From the NCBI GenBank assembly GCA_013140405.1, contig JABFSV010000369.1:1-8304 (forward strand): DNA of 8,304 nucleotides, in the 5' to 3' direction. This DNA is from Methyloglobulus sp. (GTDB lineage Bacteria > Pseudomonadota > Gammaproteobacteria > Methylococcales > Methylomonadaceae). Shown here piece by piece: positions 1 through 6,595 of this stretch; positions within the stretch are counted from its first letter, which is position 1, and every line of letters starts with the position of its first letter. The notes beneath the pieces are model-generated. The model had not been told where the DNA came from. It saw nothing but the letters and a program-made list of their open reading frames with translations, and did not search any database. Position numbers and translations under genes: made by a program.

Positions 1-1214
1 CCGTACGCGCCGGCAAATGGGATCGTACGTTGGTTGGTGCGGAAATCGCCCATAAAACGTTGGGTATCGTCGGTTTCGGAACGATAGGCCGGATCGCGTC
101 TACACGTGGGTTAGGTTTAAGAATGGTTGTGATTGCATACGATCCGTTTGTTGCCCCAGAAATCTACGCAGAATACGGTGTTGAATCTGTCAGTTTGGAT
201 GATTTGGTCAGCCGCGCCGACTACATAACCTTGCATTGCCCATTAATCGAGAAAACCAAAAACCTCATCGGTGCAGCGCAGTTTGCCAAAATGAAAAAAG
301 GCGCTCGTATTATCAATTGCGCCCGTGGCGGCTTAATTGATGAAAAAGCCTTATATGATGCGTTAAAAAGCGGTCAATGTGCGGGAGCAGCGTTAGACGT
401 TTACGAAAACGAACCGCCAGCCGGATCACCCTTGCTGGAATTGGAAAACATCGTGTTTACTCCACACTTAGGCGCATCCACGTCAGAAGCCCAAGTGGCT
501 GTGAGTGTTGAAATCGCACGGCAAGCGGTGTTGTTCTTGAGAACGGGCGAAGCGGTTAATGCACTTAACCTGCCAAGAGTTTCTGCTGAAGAGCTAAATA
601 AATCGCATGATTTCATGAATTTAGCGACAAAATTAGGCAAAATATTGGCTGGATTAGCTAACCAGCCTATCACCAAAATAGAAGTGGCGTTATACGGCAA
701 AGCGGCTGATGCGGCGGTGCGTCCAGTTTCGGTTGCCGCCCTGATTGGGGTGTTGAGCGGTCAGGTTTCCGCTCCCGTCAATCGCGTGAATGCCGAAAAT
801 ATTGCCAAGCGTCAAGGCATTGCCTTAGTTGAGTCGGTTTCGCAAGACTCGCCAGATTACGTGTCACTTATCCAAGTAACTGCACATTGTGCCGATCAAA
901 GCATTTCGCTTTCTGGTGCTTTACTCGGTGGTCGCCAGCCGCGACTGGTGTGCATTAACCATTTTGATATCGAAGTCGTACCCGAAGGCACGTTGATCGT
1001 TACCCGTCATGACGATAGGCCAGGCGTTATTTCCCAGATCAGCTCCGTGTTGGGCAATGCCAATATCAATATCACCCGTATGCAAGTGAGTACGGTCGAT
1101 GTCAAAGATCAGGCAATGGCGGTCATCAGTGTGTCAGAGCCAGTGTCCGATGCCATCATGCAGCAAATTTGCAACCTCACACCCGTCTGTAACGCCAAGC
1201 AAATTAGCCTATGA
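1..1214 (+). CDS. serA: D-3-phosphoglycerate dehydrogenase, 5'-truncated by window edge
   Basis: This cytosolic enzyme oxidises 3-phosphoglycerate to 3-phosphohydroxypyruvate with NAD, the first committed step of serine synthesis. The frame is open from base 3, giving 403 codons; the reading VRAGKWDRTLVGAE before the first possible TTG start (base 30) is typical internal SerA sequence, so the gene begins upstream. About 125 N-terminal residues are missing relative to the usual ~525-residue form. Visible parts are the Rossmann motif GIVGFGTIGR (bases 66-95), an acidic residue after it in AYDPF consistent with NAD preference, the catalytic Arg in NCARGG (324-326), Glu in YENEPP (about 411-413) and His in TPHLGAS (465-467). 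An intervening ASB-type domain follows, then a C-terminal ACT domain from about base 987 (VTRHDDRPGVI), which in this family binds serine for feedback inhibition. The stop overlaps the next start as ATGA, implying translational coupling to serB. Confidence 0.96.
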   Translation, partial: VRAGKWDRTLVGAEIAHKTLGIVGFGTIGRIASTRGLGLRMVVIAYDPFVAPEIYAEYGVESVSLDDLVSRADYITLHCPLIEKTKNLIGAAQFAKMKKGARIINCARGGLIDEKALYDALKSGQCAGAALDVYENEPPAGSPLLELENIVFTPHLGASTSEAQVAVSVEIARQAVLFLRTGEAVNALNLPRVSAEELNKSHDFMNLATKLGKILAGLANQPITKIEVALYGKAADAAVRPVSVAALIGVLSGQVSAPVNRVNAENIAKRQGIALVESVSQDSPDYVSLIQVTAHCADQSISLSGALLGGRQPRLVCINHFDIEVVPEGTLIVTRHDDRPGVISQISSVLGNANINITRMQVSTVDVKDQAMAVISVSEPVSDAIMQQICNLTPVCNAKQISL

Positions 1215-1852
1215 GTTATGACGTAATCTGCTTTGATTGCGATAGCACGTTAAGCAAAATTGAAGGCATAGACGAACTGGCGAAGTGGGTGGGCGTGGGT
1301 GAGGAAATGGCTCGCCTGACCGATGCGGCGATGAATGGCGAATTACCGCTGGAGCAGGTTTACGGCAAGCGTTTGGAAACCATCAGACCGGACAAATCCG
1401 TCATTGATTGGGTGGCGGATTTGTACATTTCCGAAATAGTCGATGGCGCAAAGGAAATTTTCGATAATTTGTTAACTCAGGACAGGGAAATCCACATCAT
1501 CAGCGGGGGCTTGCGCCAAGCCATTCTGCCGCTGGCTGATTTTCTCGGTGTGCCTAAAAGCCGAGTCCATGCCGTTGACATACATTTCAATGCTGACGGC
1601 AGTTATGCAGGATTTGACGAAAATTCGCCGCTGGCGCGTTCCGGCGGTAAGCACGAAATCTGCAAGCGATTGCTAAATGGCAAAAGCAGTCTGGTATTAA
1701 TCGGCGACGGTAAAACCGACATGGAAGCCAAGCAGCCGGGAGTTACGGTCATTGGCTTTGGCGGCGTTTGTGATCGGGCTGTAACAAGGGAATTTGCAGA
1801 TTATTTTGTGAATGATAAAAACATTAATTTTTTGTATCCTTTGATTAAATGA
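1211..1852 (+). CDS. serB: Phosphoserine phosphatase, HAD family
   Basis: This 213-residue HAD-superfamily hydrolase is predicted to convert O-phosphoserine to serine, the last step of the pathway begun by SerA. Motif I is FDCDSTL, with nucleophile D9 and acid/base D11. Other residues match the known phosphoserine phosphatase active site: E18 in EGIDELA, R54 in GKRLE, motif II S98 in ISGG, motif III K147 in GGKHE, and motif IV GDGKTD with D166 and D170 for magnesium. The small cap domain lies between motifs I and II. The length fits short SerB proteins lacking an N-terminal ACT domain. The start overlaps the serA stop (ATGA, 1211-1214) with no strong Shine-Dalgarno, so coupling to serA is likely; the context supports serine synthesis over a generic phosphatase. 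The stop overlaps the next gene in the same way. Confidence 0.9.
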   Translation: MSYDVICFDCDSTLSKIEGIDELAKWVGVGEEMARLTDAAMNGELPLEQVYGKRLETIRPDKSVIDWVADLYISEIVDGAKEIFDNLLTQDREIHIISGGLRQAILPLADFLGVPKSRVHAVDIHFNADGSYAGFDENSPLARSGGKHEICKRLLNGKSSLVLIGDGKTDMEAKQPGVTVIGFGGVCDRAVTREFADYFVNDKNINFLYPLIK

Positions 1853-2313
1853 AAAGACAACTTTTAGTCGTTCGGCTTGCATTCTTAATTTTTTTATCCA
1901 TTTGGATATCGCCCTCTTACGCATGTGAATGCGCCATAAATACAACAGACGAACAATTTTTTTCTAAATCGAAATTGGTTTTTCGAGTTCGAATCACAGA
2001 CAACGAATTAAGACCGAGTCAAGAAATAAATTTAGATAAGTTGAGTTCTGATTTTATAGGAACCGAATATGTCAGAGCAAAATATCGTCTCTTGGAAGTC
2101 TTTAAGGGAATGCCCAGCACTGAAGGGTATTTGAATTTATTAGTTTATACTAACACTGGTAACTGTGCTGTGGATTTAATGACTGGTGTTGAATACGTAA
2201 TATTTCTAGATTCTAAAGATGATTTCATTATCGCTTGTTCACGTTCATTTCCAGTATTTGTAAATGAAAATGTCGGCAGAGTTGAAAAATTAAGAAAAAT
2301 GAAAGCTAATTAG
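1849..2313 (+). CDS. Small exported protein with TIMP/netrin-like CxC cysteine pattern
   Basis: This 154-residue protein of unknown function begins with a clear secretion signal: a basic start (MKRQ, R9), a hydrophobic core from about 10 to 20, and a SYA-C cleavage site after A25. The mature protein would start CEC. The position before the Cys is not a good lipobox (S-Y-A-C), so cleavage by signal peptidase I is favoured over lipidation. Mature cysteines at 26, 28, 106 and 130 resemble the CxC start and partner cysteines of the TIMP/NTR fold. Also fitting are a strand-like stretch at 43-50, LLEVFKG at 81-87, the NC-x-VDLMTGVEYVIFL run at 105-120, and ACS at 129-131. The fold is an inference, and no protease-inhibitor role is claimed. 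It overlaps serB by ATGA, lacks its own Shine-Dalgarno, and is markedly more A+T-rich than serA and serB, suggesting a later arrival in the operon. Confidence 0.8.
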   Translation: MKRQLLVVRLAFLIFLSIWISPSYACECAINTTDEQFFSKSKLVFRVRITDNELRPSQEINLDKLSSDFIGTEYVRAKYRLLEVFKGMPSTEGYLNLLVYTNTGNCAVDLMTGVEYVIFLDSKDDFIIACSRSFPVFVNENVGRVEKLRKMKAN

Positions 2314-2443
2314 CCATAGCATGGAGATGGGCGATGCCTTGATTTCGGCATCGGCATTGCCGCAGAATGAATTGCTTTGCACCGGAAAAAGCAAGCATTT
2401 TGCCCAAATTAAAGGGTTGCAACTTGATCTTTTTACCTCCTGA
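2303..2443 (+). pseudogene. C-terminal remnant of a VapC-like PIN-domain toxin
   Basis: An open frame from just after a stop at 2300-2302 to the TGA at 2441-2443 reads KLISHS, then from the ATG at 2321 a 40-residue stretch beginning MEMGDALISASAL and ending KGLQLDLFTS. This closely matches the C-terminal end of VapC-type PIN-domain ribonucleases, in which a conserved Asp (here in GDALI) opens a helix of the DALIAATAL type. That is followed by a strand, a T-G/N-x-KHF turn (here CTGKSKHF) and a final IKGL-x-L. About two thirds of the toxin is missing, including the N-terminal catalytic acidic residues, and no vapB antitoxin is present. I therefore read it as a relic, not a working gene. Its left end abuts and slightly overlaps the 3' end of the exported-protein gene, so a deletion or insertion joint probably lies near 2303-2320. 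Confidence 0.65.
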
Positions 2444-2468
2444 AAAGAAATAATTTGTAATTTATAGA
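2440..2468 (+). promoter_or_regulatory. Candidate promoter for yebC
   Basis: The 74 bases between the toxin remnant and yebC are strongly A+T-rich and hold no open frame of note. A possible sigma70-type promoter is CTGAAA (2440-2445), a 17-base gap, and TATAGA (2463-2468). Each hexamer matches consensus at four of six positions, which is weak in such A+T-rich DNA. It would give a leader of about 40 bases before the yebC ATG. The only Shine-Dalgarno-like element before yebC is AGAG at 2501-2504, rather far from the start. Confidence 0.25.
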
Positions 2469-2517
2469 CTTCAAATCATTTTCATTTTAAAAGTAAGTTT
2501 AGAGAACAATATCAAAA

Positions 2518-3267
2518 ATGGCCGGACACAGTAAATGGGCTAACATCAAACACAGAAAGGCTGGGCAGGATGCCAAACGCGGTAAAATTTTTACCAAAGT
2601 GCTACGCGAAATCACCGTCGCCGTCAAAACCAGCGGCCCCGATGCAGCAAGCAACCCAGCCTTACGTACTGCAATTGATAAGGCGTTAAGCGCTAATATG
2701 CGCCGCGACACCATCGACACCGCCATCAAAAAAGCCTCCGGCGCATTGGAAGGCGCAAACTACGAAAACGTCCGTTACGAAGGTTATGGCCCTGGAGGCA
2801 CGGCGGTCATCGTCGATTGCCTGACCGATAACCGCAACCGCACCGTAGGCGAAGTACGTCACGCCTTCACCAAAGCAGGTGGTAATTTGGGTACGGACGG
2901 TTCCGTAGCCTACCTATTCAATAAGCTGGGCATTCTCAGTTATGCACCAGGAGTGGACGAAGATACCCTGATGGAAGCTGCGTTAGAAGCCGGTGCCGAT
3001 GATGTCTTAAGTTACGACGACGGTTCTGTCGATGTCATGACCACGCCGGAAACCTATCTAGCCGTCAAAGAAGCATTAGTTGCAGCAGGTTTCGAACCGG
3101 ATAATGCCGAAGTCACCATGCAGGCTTCAACCCAAGCCGAGTTGGATGCCGAAACCGCCGAAAAAATGCTGCGGCTGATCGACCGCCTGGAAGACCTGGA
3201 CGATGTGCAGAATGTCTATTCCAATGCGGATATTAGTGATGAAATTATGGAAGGAATTGCAACGTAA
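2518..3267 (+). CDS. yebC: YebC/PmpR/TACO1-family protein
   Basis: This 249-residue cytosolic protein has the usual full length for the family. It opens with the hallmark [14 protein letters not shown] and continues [13 protein letters not shown]. Further family signatures are [16 protein letters not shown] near 65-80, [19 protein letters not shown] near 87-106, and [14 protein letters not shown] near 121-134. Family members were first described as DNA-binding regulators (PmpR in Pseudomonas aeruginosa). Later work on YebC/TACO1 points to a ribosome-linked role that helps translation of difficult proline-rich stretches. Which role applies here cannot be read from the sequence. The start is fixed by the MAGHSKWA match. 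In many gammaproteobacteria yebC is directly upstream of ruvC; here a restriction-modification pair of about 2 kb separates them. Confidence 0.96.
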   Translation: MAGHSKWANIKHRKAGQDAKRGKIFTKVLREITVAVKTSGPDAASNPALRTAIDKALSANMRRDTIDTAIKKASGALEGANYENVRYEGYGPGGTAVIVDCLTDNRNRTVGEVRHAFTKAGGNLGTDGSVAYLFNKLGILSYAPGVDEDTLMEAALEAGADDVLSYDDGSVDVMTTPETYLAVKEALVAAGFEPDNAEVTMQASTQAELDAETAEKMLRLIDRLEDLDDVQNVYSNADISDEIMEGIAT

Positions 3268-3313
3268 TGAAATGGCTATACTGCATTGTAAAATTTTTGG
3301 TAGCATCCACCAC

Positions 3314-3367
3314 TATAATTAACAAAAATTGATTAGTAGCGTTTAGATGGCGTTGAGCGTAACCATC
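3314..3367 (+). promoter_or_regulatory. Leader of the methyltransferase gene: -10 box and inverted repeat
   Basis: The 140-base gap between yebC and the methyltransferase gene contains a perfect TATAAT at 3314-3319, but no recognisable -35 hexamer at 16 to 18 bases upstream; a TTGTAA at 3286-3291 is too far away. Downstream is an imperfect inverted repeat: GATGG (3346-3350), CG, TT pairing with AACCATC (3361-3367) around GAGCGT. It could be an RNA hairpin in the 5' leader or a binding site for self-regulation by the methyltransferase. Both readings are inference. No controller-protein gene is present, and no terminator is evident after yebC. Confidence 0.3.
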
Positions 3368-3407
3368 CAGGTATCATGCACATTAAATTAATCATGGCGG
3401 AAAACCA

Positions 3408-4355
3408 ATGGAACAGCTTAGTCTACTAGAACCTAGCGAATTACGGCGGCAACCGATTGATGCAGGAATTGCCTTTGAACCTGTGTCCAAGGGCTTTCAA
3501 ATGCAATATGAACATCCCAATGGATACTTGTATCAAGGAAATTCTATTGATTGGCTTGCTTCCCTGGACGATGCCAGTGTTGATCTTGTTTTTGCTGATC
3601 CACCCTACAACATCAAGAAAGCAGATTGGGATAGTTTCGAGAGCCAAGAGAAATATATTGAGTGGTCTATCAATTGGATAAAACAAGCCTCACGAGTATT
3701 AAAGCCTACGGGGTCTTTGTATGTCTGTGGCTTTTCAGAAATCCTTGCTGATTTGAAACATCCAGCATCAAAGTATTTCAAGCATTGCCGCTGGCTTATT
3801 TGGCACTACAAGAACAAAGCAAATTTGGGCAATGATTGGGGGCGATCCCACGAAAGCATTATTCATTTTCGGAAGTCTGACGCTGCCAAACTCAATATTG
3901 ACGATGTACGCACCCCTTACGGAGCGCACACGCTGAAATACCCGTCCCATCCGCAGGCAGAGACAAGTGCTTATGGCAAGGGCGCAAATAAGCAACGCGA
4001 CAACTGGACACCACATCCCAAAGGAGCGAAGCCAAAAGACGTGATGGATATTCCGACTACTTGCAACGGCATGGGAGAAAAAACCCCACATCCTACTCAA
4101 AAACCTGAAGAGCTAGTGCGTAAATTCATACTGGCCTCCTCGAATGAAGGCGATCTAGTTATTGACCCATTTTCCGGATCTGGGACAACAGCAGTTGTAT
4201 CCGAACAGCTTGGTCGACGATGGATGGCTTGCGACCTTGATCCAATATACAACAAATGGGCAATAGAAAGACTTAACCATGTTCGACGTATGACTAAAAA
4301 CGAATGGATATCTCATGACCGAAAAACGGCAGAAAGAAGGGAATCTATCCGATGA
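3408..4355 (+). CDS. Type II DNA methyltransferase, beta class (N6-adenine likely)
   Basis: This 315-residue enzyme transfers a methyl group from S-adenosylmethionine to an amino group on DNA, protecting the host site of the paired endonuclease. Motif IV is DPPY at 64-67 and precedes motif I, DPFSGSGTT at 253-261; with the target-recognition region between them (about 110-225), this is the beta-class order. HPTQKP at 228-233 is the usual segment leading into the S-adenosylmethionine site. DPPY favours N6-adenine, though N4-cytosine is not excluded. The product WLIWHYKNKANLGNDWG (129-145) lies in the variable part. The recognition sequence cannot be read from the protein. The ATG follows a weak GGCGGA at 3397-3402; an out-of-frame ATG at 3394 opens only an 11-codon frame. 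The gene overlaps the endonuclease gene by ATGA, as expected for a restriction-modification pair in which the methyltransferase is made first. Confidence 0.92.
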   Translation: MEQLSLLEPSELRRQPIDAGIAFEPVSKGFQMQYEHPNGYLYQGNSIDWLASLDDASVDLVFADPPYNIKKADWDSFESQEKYIEWSINWIKQASRVLKPTGSLYVCGFSEILADLKHPASKYFKHCRWLIWHYKNKANLGNDWGRSHESIIHFRKSDAAKLNIDDVRTPYGAHTLKYPSHPQAETSAYGKGANKQRDNWTPHPKGAKPKDVMDIPTTCNGMGEKTPHPTQKPEELVRKFILASSNEGDLVIDPFSGSGTTAVVSEQLGRRWMACDLDPIYNKWAIERLNHVRRMTKNEWISHDRKTAERRESIR

Positions 4356-5338
4356 ATCTCTCCGATTTGCTGGGTTACGTCACGAACAAAGAAAGGTTTC
4401 GCACCGTCAACGACTATATTGATTTTTGTGGTCGGTATTTGGAATTTGTCGAAACTGGTTTACAAGCCAGGATAGTGTCGCAGAATGAAAGCCACTATCA
4501 ATTTTTCCAATACCGGAAAGAGGGCAGCTTCAACATAACACGACCGCTGAATTCGCGCCTAATTTATGATGCCGAAACATTTTCCAAAGCGGCGCAGCAG
4601 TTCCGCATGACGCTTGAACAAATGCGCGATAGGCAGCAGCCATCCGGTAATTTAAGGGAAAACTTGATTTGTACCATCTACACGCTACAACAAACTATTG
4701 GTGCTGCACTGGATGGACTGCCTACTGGGAAATCTAATCAAGCCAGAAAAGTGAATGGCGATTTATTTGAGCGGCTTATTCGTTTACTGATTGTGTCCCT
4801 TAATGTCGATTGTTTATCTGGAACCATGCAAGTCCCCGTAAAAGATGTGGATGGAAGTGAGCTTTTCAAATCCAGCTATCAGCACGATTTGCTTATAAGC
4901 AAAGATGACAAACTGAAAATTATTGGTTCGGTGAAAACTTCCAGTAAAGATCGAATAGATAAAGTCTTCATGGATAAGTTTCTTTATAACCGCCTTACTG
5001 ATACATCACTACCGCATATAGCCATTTTCCTTAACGATGTGCAGCGAAAGAAAACAGCGCGAGAAAATCAATACGGAGTAAATTCCACATTCTTGCCTGG
5101 ACATTTCAAGGCGTTTACGGTCAAGTTAAGCCCATTAGACGGTGTTTATTACTGTGACATTCGCCCTAATATGGTTGAGGATGATTTGCTTTCAAAACAT
5201 ATTAAAACCATCGATCACTTTTTCTATTCCGATATTTGGGAACTGCTTAATAAACATGGGCAAAGCCTGGATGAAATCGCTATCGAACGAAAAGAAAACG
5301 GGGTCGAAAAAATAACATCTAACAAATTATTGAGTTAA
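4352..5338 (+). CDS. Probable type II restriction endonuclease, PD-(D/E)XK-like with SVK motif
   Basis: I do not recognise the specific family of this 328-residue protein, but its position (ATGA overlap with the methyltransferase, good Shine-Dalgarno GAAGGGA at 4336-4342) makes it the partner endonuclease. A plausible nuclease core spans about 135-230: helix GDLFERLIRLLI with E140, then D179 in QHDLLI, a beta-hairpin, and IIGSVKTSSKDR with K195, followed by D208 in VFMDKF and a hydrophobic strand HIAIFLND. The usual acidic residue two before the Lys is replaced by S193. Cfr10I and related enzymes also have S-x-K and borrow a downstream acidic residue about 13 to 14 positions later, a role D208 could fill at +13. 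The N-terminal 130 residues and the tail after 290 have no motif I know. Codon use looks more A+T-rich than in ruvCAB, consistent with horizontal gain. Its cut site is unknown. Confidence 0.78.
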   Translation: MNLSDLLGYVTNKERFRTVNDYIDFCGRYLEFVETGLQARIVSQNESHYQFFQYRKEGSFNITRPLNSRLIYDAETFSKAAQQFRMTLEQMRDRQQPSGNLRENLICTIYTLQQTIGAALDGLPTGKSNQARKVNGDLFERLIRLLIVSLNVDCLSGTMQVPVKDVDGSELFKSSYQHDLLISKDDKLKIIGSVKTSSKDRIDKVFMDKFLYNRLTDTSLPHIAIFLNDVQRKKTARENQYGVNSTFLPGHFKAFTVKLSPLDGVYYCDIRPNMVEDDLLSKHIKTIDHFFYSDIWELLNKHGQSLDEIAIERKENGVEKITSNKLLS

Positions 5339-5368
5339 ATGAGCAAGTTTGTAACCTTTAATTTTTAA
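5339..5368 (+). other. Nine-codon mini-ORF between endonuclease gene and ruvC
   Basis: The endonuclease stop TAA (5336-5338) is followed at once by ATG, opening MSKFVTFNF and a TAA at 5366-5368, six bases before the ruvC GTG. No Shine-Dalgarno is obvious before this ATG, but ribosomes ending on the endonuclease gene could restart here. It may hand ribosomes on to ruvC, which also lacks a Shine-Dalgarno. It may equally be chance; nothing shows that the peptide has a function. A TTTAAT at 5357-5362 also resembles a -10 box and could start a very short ruvC leader. Confidence 0.2.
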
Positions 5369-5374
5369 TTACAA

Positions 5375-5872
5375 GTGCGAATTCTAGGCATAGACCCCGG
5401 CTCAAGATTGACAGGTTACGGCGTGATTGAAGAGTCGCCGCGCGGTTTCCAATACATCGCCAGCGGGAGTATTCGGGTGACGGCGGAGTATTTTCCTGAT
5501 CGGCTTAAGCAGATATTCAAAGGTTTATTGGAAGTGGTGGAACGCTATCAGCCTGAGCAAATGGCGATTGAGCAGGTATTTATGCACATCAACGCGGATT
5601 CGGCGTTAAAATTGGGGCAGGCGCGTGGTGCAGCGATTTGCGCGGTGCAAGCGGCAGGTTTGCCGGTGTTTGAATATTCCGCCAAACAAGTTAAACAAGC
5701 CGTGGTCGGGAAGGGAAATGCCGCGAAGACGCAAGTTCAACACATGGTGAAAATTCTGTTAAATATTCAAGGCAAAATGCAGATTGATGCCAGCGATGCG
5801 TTGGGTATTTGCATCTGCCATGCCCATCATCAACAAACTGCGCTGCGCCTGCAAAAAGGTTTAGGGTTGTGA
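5375..5872 (+). CDS. ruvC: Holliday junction resolvase RuvC
   Basis: This 165-residue endonuclease works as a dimer and cuts four-way DNA junctions, symmetrically, during recombinational repair after RuvAB branch migration. The four catalytic acidic residues are in place and share E. coli numbering: D7 in GIDPGS, E66 in AIEQVF, D138 and D141 in IDASDAL. The conserved GYGVIE, ALKLGQARGA (77-86) and YSAKQVKQAVVGKGNA (101-116) segments are present, so it should be active. The start is GTG at 5375; the frame is closed by a stop at 5366-5368, so no longer form is possible. No purine-rich Shine-Dalgarno lies in the preceding A+T-rich bases, and no LexA-type CTGT-N8-ACAG box is visible upstream. It overlaps ruvA by GTGA. 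Confidence 0.97.
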   Translation: MRILGIDPGSRLTGYGVIEESPRGFQYIASGSIRVTAEYFPDRLKQIFKGLLEVVERYQPEQMAIEQVFMHINADSALKLGQARGAAICAVQAAGLPVFEYSAKQVKQAVVGKGNAAKTQVQHMVKILLNIQGKMQIDASDALGICICHAHHQQTALRLQKGLGL

Positions 5873-6477
5873 TCGGCTTCCTGCGCGGTAAATTGATCCA
5901 TAAAGCGCCGCCCTTATTATTGCTGGATGTGCAAGGCGTGGGTTATGAGGTGGAAGCACCGATGACGACGTTTTATAACTTGCCCGCGATTGGCACGGAA
6001 ATCCTCCTGCATACGCATTTGGTGGTCAGGGAAGATGCCCACATCTTATTCGGCTTTTCCACCGAAGCCGACCGGACAATGTTCAGGACGTTAATCAAGG
6101 TGAATGGTGTTGGTCCCAAGTTGGCGTTGACGATATTGTCCGGTCAGACCGCCGAAGAATTCCATCGTTGTATCCATAATAATGACACGCAAGCCTTGGT
6201 GCGTTTGCCGGGCGTAGGTAAAAAAACCGCCGAACGCCTCGTCATCGAAATGCGCGACCGCTTGCCGGATTTGGGGGAGTCACAGATAGGTAATCTCGAA
6301 TTGGTCAGTTCGAATATGTCGCCAACGAATTCAAATCCCAAGCAGGAAGCCATCAGCGCCTTATGTTCATTAGGTTATAAGCCCTTAGATGCTAGTAAAA
6401 TGGTGCAAAACATCGGGACAGAAGGAAAAAGCTGTGAAGATATTATCCGATTGGCGTTGCAAGGTGCGGTTAGATGA
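5869..6477 (+). CDS. ruvA: Holliday junction branch migration protein RuvA
   Basis: This 202-residue DNA-binding subunit forms tetramers on the four-way junction and loads the RuvB motor rings. The start is GTG at 5869, overlapping the ruvC stop (GTGA); it gives MIGFLRGKL, the standard RuvA N-terminus, and a length matching the ~203-residue family norm. A longer in-frame start at 5809 lies inside ruvC and is rejected. The domains run OB fold (1-62) with the acidic pin E55-D56 in VREDAH, two helix-hairpin-helix motifs (VNGVGPKLAL at 78-87 and LPGVGKKTAE at 113-122), a flexible linker near 133-157 rich in S and N, and the C-terminal RuvB-contact domain (EAISALCSLGYKPLDAS, 160-176). It is followed by an unusual 143-base gap before ruvB. 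Confidence 0.97.
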   Translation: MIGFLRGKLIHKAPPLLLLDVQGVGYEVEAPMTTFYNLPAIGTEILLHTHLVVREDAHILFGFSTEADRTMFRTLIKVNGVGPKLALTILSGQTAEEFHRCIHNNDTQALVRLPGVGKKTAERLVIEMRDRLPDLGESQIGNLELVSSNMSPTNSNPKQEAISALCSLGYKPLDASKMVQNIGTEGKSCEDIIRLALQGAVR

Positions 6478-6506
6478 TTGTTGATCGGACGCGATTTTGT
6501 CAGAAA

Positions 6507-6595
6507 CCGTTTGTCTTGAGCTTGTCCCACAGGGACTTCCTATGGTCGTCGAAAGAAAAATGGACTTCGACAAGCTCAGTCCGAACGGAATTTTT
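6507..6595 (+). repeat. REP-like inverted repeat with nested hairpin and T run between ruvA and ruvB
   Basis: The gap holds two facing copies of one sequence. The left arm is CCGTTTGTCTTGAGCTTGTC at 6507-6526; the right arm at 6569-6588 is the reverse complement of CCGTTCGGACTGAGCTTGTC, differing at four of 20 positions. The right arm continues inward with GAAGTCC. The left arm is interrupted: after CTTGTC comes CCACAGG-GACTT-CCTATGG (6527-6545), a seven-base hairpin with one mismatch, then CGTC and GAAAG, as if about 24 bases had been inserted between two GTC copies. A T run follows at 6591-6595. Such palindromes occur as dispersed repeats in many proteobacterial genomes. Folded in RNA, the arms plus T run resemble a weak intrinsic terminator, so it might lower ruvB transcription. 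No gene is visible in the gap. Confidence 0.65.

Noticed and set aside
2332..2353. CGATGCC/GGCATCG hairpin as a terminator after the exported-protein gene
   Set aside because: The seven-base stem has an eight-base loop but no T run follows, and the bases are accounted for by the VapC-like reading frame.
3279..3300. LexA-like site near TACTGCATTGTA after yebC
   Set aside because: Only one half-site resembles TACTG; the matching CAG half at the required spacing is absent.
3394..3429. Eleven-codon ORF (MAENQWNSLVY) overlapping the methyltransferase start as a leader peptide
   Set aside because: It is very short, has no Shine-Dalgarno of its own, and overlaps a well-supported start; chance is the simplest explanation.
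3768..4100. Minus-strand 110-codon ORF within the methyltransferase gene
   Set aside because: It lies wholly antisense to the conserved beta-class methyltransferase and has no motif or ribosome binding site.
5809..5868. Longer RuvA with 20 extra N-terminal residues starting inside ruvC
   Set aside because: The GTG at 5869 gives the canonical MIGFLRGKL start and a normal 202-residue length; the upstream extension reads as ruvC in another frame.
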